Shown: positions 33,047-37,820 of the stretch, in pieces
Numbering within the stretch: the first letter of the stretch is position 1
Layout: each line of letters opens with the position of its first letter
IMG/VR virus record: IMGVR_UViG_3300044591_000284
Span: 1-37,820 of that record
Direction: 5' to 3' (one strand)
DNA length: 37,820 nucleotides
Source of the DNA: a virus
Program-made: the position numbers and the translations under genes
The notes under the pieces: generated by a model
Database searches by the model: none
Told to the model about the DNA's origin: nothing
Seen by the model: only the letters and a program-made list of their open reading frames with translations

Positions 33047-33227
33047 AAGATTCTCCTGATATATGGGTTAATAATCGTACATCTACAAAAGCGTTCATCA
33101 TATATTCGTGTGCCTCACCAAAGTGACGACTATTCATAGCGTTCTCAAAACCACGTAGGTTAGTCCTAGCACGTAATAATAAATCTGCGTAATCAAAAAC
33201 AACTGCGCCCACAGGTTCTAAATTCAT
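33027..33227 (-). CDS. Small unknown helical protein
   Basis: A 66-residue protein. ATG 33227 is preceded by GAGG six bases upstream and is preferred over the in-frame ATG four codons earlier, which lies inside the sigma-like gene. The sequence is largely helical: AVVFDYADLLLRARTNLRGF and HFGEAHEYMMNAFVDVRLLT. It overlaps the neighbouring gene's stop region on both sides and shares the coupled-translation style of the operon. No motif allows a functional assignment. Confidence 0.6.
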   Translation of the reverse strand: MNLEPVGAVVFDYADLLLRARTNLRGFENAMNSRHFGEAHEYMMNAFVDVRLLTHISGESCDNKQE

Positions 33228-33228
33228 A

Positions 33229-33834
33229 CTATTCCTCATCTAAAAGTTCTCTTAATTTATCTGATCTTGAAGGGTGGCGCATCTTACGTAATGCTTTAGC
33301 TTCCATCTGCCGAACACGCTCACGTGATACCCCCAACTTTTTACCTACTTCCTCTAAAGAACCTTCATCTTCATTACCTATTCCAAAACGCATGCTTAAT
33401 ACTTGCGCTTCTCTAGGTGTTAAGCTATCTAGCGTGTCCCTAACTAATGTAACTTCTTCTTTGTCAACTACCTCATCATAAGGTAAGCCAACTAAACTTC
33501 TAGCATTAGACTGTAAGGCTTCTTGTAACGCCTCTTTACTAAGATGTCTTTCTACACTGTTCGTTCTTAGTTTTAAAGTTAGTTGTTCCTCAGTCCAAAG
33601 TTCTACTGGGCAAGCACCAAGGGCTTCCATTAACTGTTTTGCTACTTTACTAAACTCCCCGTCTTCAGTTATAGGGGCAGCCTTTAAATTAATTAAATCA
33701 TATAACCCTGTAATAGAAACATCACATGCTTTAGAGAACTTATGTATGTTTGTATACCCTTGGGCTTCCATAGCTTTTAATATTAAGTTATTTCTAACTG
33801 ATACTTTTAATCTGTATTCCTCAGCAATCTCCAT
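33229..33834 (-). CDS. Hybrid XRE-HTH / sigma region 4 transcription factor
   Basis: A 201-residue protein. I chose ATG 33834, with GGGAGG four bases upstream, over an extended start overlapping the polymerase gene. Residues 13-80 (NNLILKAMEAQGYTNIHKFS, DVSITGLYDLINL, VAKQLMEALGACPVELW) look like an XRE-type HTH domain with its usual trailing helix. Residues 129-190 (VRDTLDSLTPREAQVLSMRF, then SLEEVGKKLGVSRERVRQME) are a textbook sigma70 region 4. Region 2, needed for core binding and -10 melting, is absent. It may recruit RNA polymerase or recognise -35 sites without acting as a complete sigma factor. It overlaps the polymerase gene by 14 bases. Confidence 0.85.
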   Translation of the reverse strand: MEIAEEYRLKVSVRNNLILKAMEAQGYTNIHKFSKACDVSITGLYDLINLKAAPITEDGEFSKVAKQLMEALGACPVELWTEEQLTLKLRTNSVERHLSKEALQEALQSNARSLVGLPYDEVVDKEEVTLVRDTLDSLTPREAQVLSMRFGIGNEDEGSLEEVGKKLGVSRERVRQMEAKALRKMRHPSRSDKLRELLDEE

Positions 33835-35650
33835 AACTCCTCCCGTACCCACTCTCACAACTAACAGGCAAACCATCTGCCCACTCAGGTGTCCACTTCA
33901 TGCACTCCTCTACGTAGGCTTGGGCTTCTTCAGCTTCTTCCTCACGTGCAAGACATGCAACCGCATCATGAACCGTCAATACGACATCATACTTCTTAGC
34001 AATCTTAATCATCTGTTCGCCAATGATACATCTAGCAAGGGCTTGGCAGACGTTCTCAATAACCTTACCGCCATAGATATTGTTCCATCCGAAGCGAGTC
34101 CTGTAATTGTATTGCATACCTTTCTCACCCCGTAGTGCTATCAATCCGTCGTAACGAAGCAACAAGCCACTTGGCAATCGAATTCCACGTTCTTCTGGGA
34201 CCAGACTTAGTACACCTTCTTTACCCAAAGATGTTGTCATGCCTTTAGTTAATGCTTCTAGGGCCGTCTGCGCTTCTCGCCACAAGCTAACAATGCTAGG
34301 ATATGTTTGTCGGTATACCTCGATGATATGACGGGCTTCCTCTTCAGTAACACTCGTACCGAACGTCTTAAGTTGTGCCCCGAATTTCTTTGCCCCCATC
34401 CCGTAGCCAGCGCCAAGGATGGTCGTCTTCCCGACGAAGCGTTCCTCCTTCGTGATTTTATCTGCGCTCTTTTCATATATAGCCGAAGCCATGATCTTGT
34501 AAACGTCTTCGCCATTCTTAAATGCCTCCACCAAATCGTTCTGTCCTGCTAACCAAGCAAGTACCCGTGCTTCAATCTGTGATGAGTCTGAATCAATAAT
34601 TACATAGCCTTCAGGAGCTTCAATTGCTTTCTTTAACTTCCCACCGTTATCACCCCGTGCTGGAAGGTTCTGCAAGTTTAGGGAATCACTACCACCCCAC
34701 CTTCCCGTATGTGCCGCATAGTATTTTAGGGGGACTGGCATCAATCCTCTTTTTGAGATTCCGATAAATCTTTCTGTTCGGGTTTCCTCAAGGGTTGACT
34801 TAGTCCCCAGTCTAGCGGCAACGAGTGCCTGAACTCTAAGATCAGGGTGTTCAGCCAAAGCCTTAAACTCTTCATCATTTTTAGCAAGGGCAAATGTTTC
34901 CTTTCCTGTTGCAGGGCTAATCTTTATTGGCACAGGCACACCCATCTTTTCTAAGAGGGCGGCAAACTTCGGGTTAGAAGCCAACTCGGTCTTCTCAACG
35001 TCAGCCTCTAATAATAGTAGGGCTTTCTTATCCTGAATGTTTCGTAGATGTTGCTCTAACATAGTTAGGTTTAAATCTAGTTTCGGCAAGGTAAACATCC
35101 GAAGGGTTAGGTCGATGATCTTTAGTTCCTTTTTGGGGAACCCCTTTGCCATGATTGTATGAAATAGTTTGTAGGTTAATTCCACATCATTGACACAGTA
35201 ATCACCGTATCTATTAAGTTCTTCATCTGTAAAGTCGATCCGAGTTTTCCCGGATGCTGCGATAACCTCATCACCCTTAACACCTAAGTTGTATCTTGTA
35301 GTTAATGCAGCTAGGCTGCCACCAACTTCCACACCATGTAGCCCACGACCCATACATAAAGTATCAAGGTATATCTTTGGTTCAATGCCAAATCTTTCGG
35401 AAAGGATAAAGCCATCAAACATCATGTTGTGTGCAAGCGCACCTGAGTTAGCCCAATCAAATCCTTGTAACCACTTCTTAATCTGTTCGTGTGTACCACT
35501 AGCCCACTCGGTTTCTTCGTTGTTAACCTTAACAGCTACTCCGATTACCTCAAAACGGGGGTCACGCACATATTCTTCTGTGGTCGATTTCGATAAACTA
35601 TATGTAGACTTATCGTAGTAAGTCTCAAAGTCAATCGTTATTAAGTTCAC
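33821..35650 (-). CDS. Family A DNA polymerase with 3'-5' exonuclease
   Basis: A 609-residue replicative polymerase. GTG 35650 is chosen as start: AAGGGA lies seven bases upstream and GTGA overlaps the preceding stop. Exonuclease motifs: LITIDFETYYDKS at the N-terminus (D7, E9), LAHNMMFDGFIL and YCVNDVELTY. Polymerase motifs: A, DSDSSQIEARVLAWLAG near residue 353; B, RFVGKTTILGAGYG near 410; C, LTVHDAVACLA near 559. All key residues are present. The size is that of compact phage Pol I-type enzymes lacking the 5' nuclease domain. It works with the primase-helicase and ssDNA-binding-like protein encoded further down the block. Confidence 0.95.
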   Translation of the reverse strand: MNLITIDFETYYDKSTYSLSKSTTEEYVRDPRFEVIGVAVKVNNEETEWASGTHEQIKKWLQGFDWANSGALAHNMMFDGFILSERFGIEPKIYLDTLCMGRGLHGVEVGGSLAALTTRYNLGVKGDEVIAASGKTRIDFTDEELNRYGDYCVNDVELTYKLFHTIMAKGFPKKELKIIDLTLRMFTLPKLDLNLTMLEQHLRNIQDKKALLLLEADVEKTELASNPKFAALLEKMGVPVPIKISPATGKETFALAKNDEEFKALAEHPDLRVQALVAARLGTKSTLEETRTERFIGISKRGLMPVPLKYYAAHTGRWGGSDSLNLQNLPARGDNGGKLKKAIEAPEGYVIIDSDSSQIEARVLAWLAGQNDLVEAFKNGEDVYKIMASAIYEKSADKITKEERFVGKTTILGAGYGMGAKKFGAQLKTFGTSVTEEEARHIIEVYRQTYPSIVSLWREAQTALEALTKGMTTSLGKEGVLSLVPEERGIRLPSGLLLRYDGLIALRGEKGMQYNYRTRFGWNNIYGGKVIENVCQALARCIIGEQMIKIAKKYDVVLTVHDAVACLAREEEAEEAQAYVEECMKWTPEWADGLPVSCESGYGRSYGDC

Positions 35651-35832
35651 TCTGTAATCCCTTCTAAACATTCTTCTACCCAATCATGGGTTGCGTCATC
35701 ACCTAATACAAAGGCAGCATTTTGTATATCAAGCATTAAAGCAACGTACCATATATCGTCTTGAACGTAGTTAGATGCAGACTCTACTAACCTTTTTAAT
35801 GCGCTCTCAAGTTCTTTTTTCGTTGTGTTCAC
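35647..35832 (-). CDS. Small helical protein, unknown function
   Basis: A 61-residue acidic protein starting GTG 35832 with AGGAG seven bases upstream. The sequence is helical: TTKKELESALKRLVESASNY, then DDIWYVALMLDIQNAAFV. It ends ECLEGITE, and its stop overlaps the polymerase start (GTGA). It overlaps the upstream 59-residue gene by 26 bases. No known motif; the tight coupling to the polymerase gene suggests a small accessory. Confidence 0.62.
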   Translation of the reverse strand: MNTTKKELESALKRLVESASNYVQDDIWYVALMLDIQNAAFVLGDDATHDWVEECLEGITE

Positions 35833-35986
35833 TCAGCTTCTCCTCTAATTGCGTCATATAGCTTGCAATGATCTGTGTCAACATAGCTAATCTTCTACCC
35901 TCGTCATGGCTCAGTCTTCCAGCCATCTTACCTAAATTAAAAAAGGCTTCTTGTGCATCTTGTTTTGTAAATTCTAAATCAGTCAT
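35807..35986 (-). CDS. Small helical protein (59 residues), unknown function
   Basis: A gene slightly too short for routine length cut-offs: ATG 35986, TGA 35807-35809, 59 residues. The sequence is charged and helical (TDLEFTKQDAQEAFFNLG, then EGRRLAMLTQIIASYMTQLE, ending KLSEHNEKRT). It overlaps the upstream nuclease-like gene by eight bases and the following gene by 26 bases. The Shine-Dalgarno is weak (GGAT), so it probably depends on coupling. Its C-terminal coding region contains the AGGAG used by the next gene. Confidence 0.58.
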   Translation of the reverse strand: MTDLEFTKQDAQEAFFNLGKMAGRLSHDEGRRLAMLTQIIASYMTQLEEKLSEHNEKRT

Positions 35987-36401
35987 TTATTAAATCCGTA
36001 TATACAAATTGGTCTGTGGGTACATCAAAGAATAGCTCACCTCTAGCAACTTTGTAATTGCTGATTTCCCTAACAGGGTATTGATCTATGTCTTTCATCT
36101 GAATCCAGTACGCATGGGTCATTTCTTTTGTCAGCGCAAAGAATAAAGAATTCTCTGAGAAGAACTTACGTTTACGTTCAGGCACATGGATTGTCGGATA
36201 TGGGCACGGATGCCATTGGCGAACTTCTACCTCAATTGTGCCAACCAACTTACCTTCCTTCAATACTAACAGATCAACTCCGTATTGATCGGGGTTTGGT
36301 TGTACCGTTACACCACATTTTCTTTCCACAAAATCAGCTACCATTTCTTTTGCGGGCGCATCGTAAAGGTCGTGAAGTTCTTGCTCAAAGGGCTTACGCA
36401 T
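35979..36401 (-). CDS. Putative PD-(D/E)XK nuclease-like protein with ExE site
   Basis: A 140-residue protein from ATG 36401; in-frame starts 6 or 7 codons upstream (36419 or 36422) are possible. Residues 20-60 hold a helix (EMVADFVERKCGV), NPDQYGVDLLV with D43, and GTIEVEVRQW with E57 and E59. D..(13)..E-x-E is a variant of the PD-(D/E)XK nuclease core in which Glu replaces Lys, as in BamHI. IHVPERKRKFF and SLFFALTKEMTHAYWI continue the likely beta sheet. The stop overlaps the next gene by eight bases. Nuclease activity is inferred from the motif only. Confidence 0.62.
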   Translation of the reverse strand: MRKPFEQELHDLYDAPAKEMVADFVERKCGVTVQPNPDQYGVDLLVLKEGKLVGTIEVEVRQWHPCPYPTIHVPERKRKFFSENSLFFALTKEMTHAYWIQMKDIDQYPVREISNYKVARGELFFDVPTDQFVYTDLIND

Positions 36402-36687
36402 CGTCTGTCTCAGCCTCATCACACCGTTCGATCAATGCGGCATAACCACAAATATCTACTAAGTTATCTCTGTGTGTTGGGTCATTAGCAAAGCGGGCCA
36501 CTTTAACTAACATCATCAAGGCGGCTACATCTTTAGCGTTAAGTTCTAACACCCCAGTAGGTACGGGTTTAGCATTTAAGTATGCGTTCCACATCACCGC
36601 AATGGTGCTAAGGTTCTTGCTTGGGTGTCCGTAGGTCTTCTCACGATCACCATAAATAATATTATGCGCTTCTTTCAATATCGTCAT
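36394..36687 (-). CDS. DUF6378-like protein
   Basis: A 97-residue protein matching the pattern of the DUF6378 family: AHNIIYGDREKTYGHPSKNL, STIAVMWNAYLNA, ELNAKDVAALMMLVKVARF, DPTHRDNLVDICGYAALIE. The R...YG.P..N, M.LVK.AR and DN..DI.GYA motifs are all present. Family members are common in phage nucleotide-metabolism regions. Resemblance to all-helical MazG-like folds suggests, without proof, a nucleotide-related role. AAGGA lies upstream of the ATG. It overlaps the downstream nuclease-like gene by eight bases. Confidence 0.82.
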   Translation of the reverse strand: MTILKEAHNIIYGDREKTYGHPSKNLSTIAVMWNAYLNAKPVPTGVLELNAKDVAALMMLVKVARFANDPTHRDNLVDICGYAALIERCDEAETDDA

Positions 36688-36692
36688 CTTCT

Positions 36693-36884
36693 CTAATCCT
36701 TTCCATATTTACGTGCATTTATCTTTTTAGTACAGTTATAGCATTGCCATCTGTTTCGTTTACCTTCTAACATCGTACCTGTTAACGCAGGTTGCATTGA
36801 TTGACAGCTAGTACAGTAACGCTTACCTGTTAGGCTAACCTCTGCATCCCTTACCGCTTTACGCATATCAATTTTTTCTGACAT
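36693..36884 (-). CDS. Small zinc-ribbon protein
   Basis: A 63-residue basic protein with two CxxC pairs, C24/C27 (YCTSCQSMQ) and C48/C51 (WQCYNCTKK), 20 residues apart, as in a zinc ribbon. AGAGGA precedes the ATG by three bases. It overlaps the upstream gene by 17 bases. The C-terminus is basic (KKINARKYGKD), so DNA or RNA binding is plausible but not shown. Similar stand-alone ribbons occur in phage early operons. Confidence 0.72.
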   Translation of the reverse strand: MSEKIDMRKAVRDAEVSLTGKRYCTSCQSMQPALTGTMLEGKRNRWQCYNCTKKINARKYGKD

Positions 36885-37062
36885 ACTTCCTCTTTTTAAT
36901 TACTGCAATACCTTCTTCGTCGGATGGGTTACGTGCCTCTAGCATTAGGTCTGCCATCAAGTATGCTCTGTTAGGTATGCGATCATCTAGTCTTCCCTCA
37001 TTTACAATTAGCCCCATCATTGCAAACATCGCAAAGCAATCCCTCAAGTCTTCTTCGTTCAT
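36868..37062 (-). CDS. Small conserved phage protein, unknown function
   Basis: A 64-residue protein with GAGG five bases before the ATG. The pattern DLRDCFAMFAMMGLIVNEGR, then IPNRAYLMADLMLEARN, is one I recall from short phage proteins (CFAMFA..G.I...AY..AD.ML.AR). The C-terminus is basic (KKRKYVRKN). Its ATG shares four bases (ATGA) with the upstream glycosyltransferase stop. No function is known. Confidence 0.68.
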   Translation of the reverse strand: MNEEDLRDCFAMFAMMGLIVNEGRLDDRIPNRAYLMADLMLEARNPSDEEGIAVIKKRKYVRKN

Positions 37063-37820
37063 GCTGACCTCGGTAGTTGCCCACTAAAGTTATAAGAACC
37101 TGTATGACTAAAACTAGCCCAAGGCGCACACCAAACTTTAAACCCAGCTTGCCTTGCAATCTTACAGAAGTGGTAATCCTCTGATAACAAACGGTTAGAT
37201 TCTTCATCAATGCTGGTGGCAAAGTATTCTCTAATTACCTTAACTTCTCGTACTGTGTCTACCGCATGGTACATATCGTTTGTATAGCTTGGCACTTTAT
37301 CAGCAAGGGTATCAAATACTTTACGTTTAATTAACATAAACCCTGTACCACCATTGGCAATCTCAATAGGCTCATTAATGTTTCCTGTTGCACTCTGTAC
37401 ACCTGATGGTAAGTTAAGAACAAATGCCCCAGTATGCTGACTCAGTTGGTCAGGCGGAACACCAGCTTTTACTGCTTGGGTAACTTCTACCCAGTTAATC
37501 TCTTTCTTAGGATAGATACCACAGATAATATCCTTGTCCGCCATAAGCATGCGGGGGATGTCTTGTGGATTAAACCCAATGTCTGCATCAATAAACATAA
37601 GATGTGTAGCATCAGACTTCATAAAGTCATAAGCCATACTGTTACGGGCACGGGTAATCAAAGACTCGTTCATCATAAACGAGTAGTACATCTGAATACC
37701 AGCCTGACCAAAAGCGCCTACGCATTGCATTACTGCCGACGCATACAAGCCTGTACACATACCGCCGTACATGGGTGTAGCTACAAACAGTTTAGCCAAT
37801 GGCGCTTGTTGGATGACTGG
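37059..37820 (-). CDS. Glycosyltransferase-like protein, GT-A fold (5' end open)
   Basis: The frame is open to the window edge. A TTG at 37799 could start it but has no Shine-Dalgarno, and codons upstream (VIQQAP) read as coding, so the true start is likely beyond the window. From 37799 the protein has 246 residues: KLFVATPMYGGM strand, NESLITRARNSMAYDF helix, HLMFIDADIGFNP with the DxD metal-binding motif (D71, D73), GGTGFMLIKRKVFD and SEDYHFCKIARQAGFKVWC. This is the arrangement of phage GT-A glycosyltransferases. Substrate is unknown: DNA base, virion protein or host glycan are all possible. Confidence 0.82.
   Translation of the reverse strand, partial: PVIQQAPLAKLFVATPMYGGMCTGLYASAVMQCVGAFGQAGIQMYYSFMMNESLITRARNSMAYDFMKSDATHLMFIDADIGFNPQDIPRMLMADKDIICGIYPKKEINWVEVTQAVKAGVPPDQLSQHTGAFVLNLPSGVQSATGNINEPIEIANGGTGFMLIKRKVFDTLADKVPSYTNDMYHAVDTVREVKVIREYFATSIDEESNRLLSEDYHFCKIARQAGFKVWCAPWASFSHTGSYNFSGQLPRSA

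Overview
The window looks like part of a tailed double-stranded DNA phage genome, most likely a podovirus of a Gram-negative host. It holds two convergent gene blocks. Positions 1-25273 are a rightward virion and lysis block. Positions 25359-37820 are a leftward replication, regulation and nucleotide-metabolism block. No ribosomal, tRNA, transposon or CRISPR sequence was seen. Genes are tightly packed with 1-26 nt overlaps, and no stretch over 300 bases lacks a gene. Terminase, portal and major capsid genes are not in the window and presumably lie beyond its left edge. The Gram-negative inference rests on a GH108-type endolysin next to an Rz-like spanin. The podovirus inference rests on adaptor-like and nozzle-like proteins, very large candidate ejection proteins, and no visible tape-measure or sheath gene.

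Rightward block: a truncated adaptor-like protein (1-774), three small virion-type proteins and a second adaptor-type protein (1663-2364) come first. A mosaic tail-fibre/adhesin region (2388-10732) follows, with about ten modular proteins. Three of these carry glycine-rich adhesin domains, one is built of eight exact-period 22-residue repeats (8617-9318), and short assembly-type proteins are interleaved, including a 57-residue gene at 7205-7378. The lysis cassette (10943-12067) encodes a holin-like protein, an Rz-like spanin and a GH108 muramidase. Next come a nozzle-like protein (12074-14227), a small conserved protein and three large internal/ejection candidates of 690, 824 and 2044 residues. 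The last has a metalloprotease-like HExxxH motif.

Junction: a perfect 7-bp hairpin next to an A/T tract (25272-25297) is a canonical intrinsic terminator for leftward transcription only. It abuts the stop codon of the 2044-residue gene.

Leftward block, in transcription order from the right edge: a GT-A-like glycosyltransferase, small proteins including a zinc ribbon, a DUF6378-like protein, a BamHI-style ExE nuclease-like protein, two small unknowns, family A DNA polymerase, a hybrid XRE-HTH plus sigma region 4 protein, two small unknowns, a Cas4/RecB-like exonuclease with candidate Fe-S cysteines, a basic HNH-like protein and a SNF2-type helicase. A strong sigma70-like promoter (TTGATT-N17-TATAGT) overlaps the end of the helicase gene. 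It would drive the distal genes: a coiled-coil protein, an HTH protein, a hidden 49-residue secreted cysteine-rich peptide, an ssDNA-binding-like protein, a primase-helicase fusion and a terminal 90-residue protein. Many leftward genes start with GTG or TTG behind good Shine-Dalgarno sequences.

The most noteworthy items are the exported cysteine-rich mini-protein inside the replication operon, the XRE/sigma-4 hybrid regulator, the giant HExxxH protein, and the mosaic adhesin region with duplicated modules. All functional calls rest on reading motifs by eye; no database search was run.
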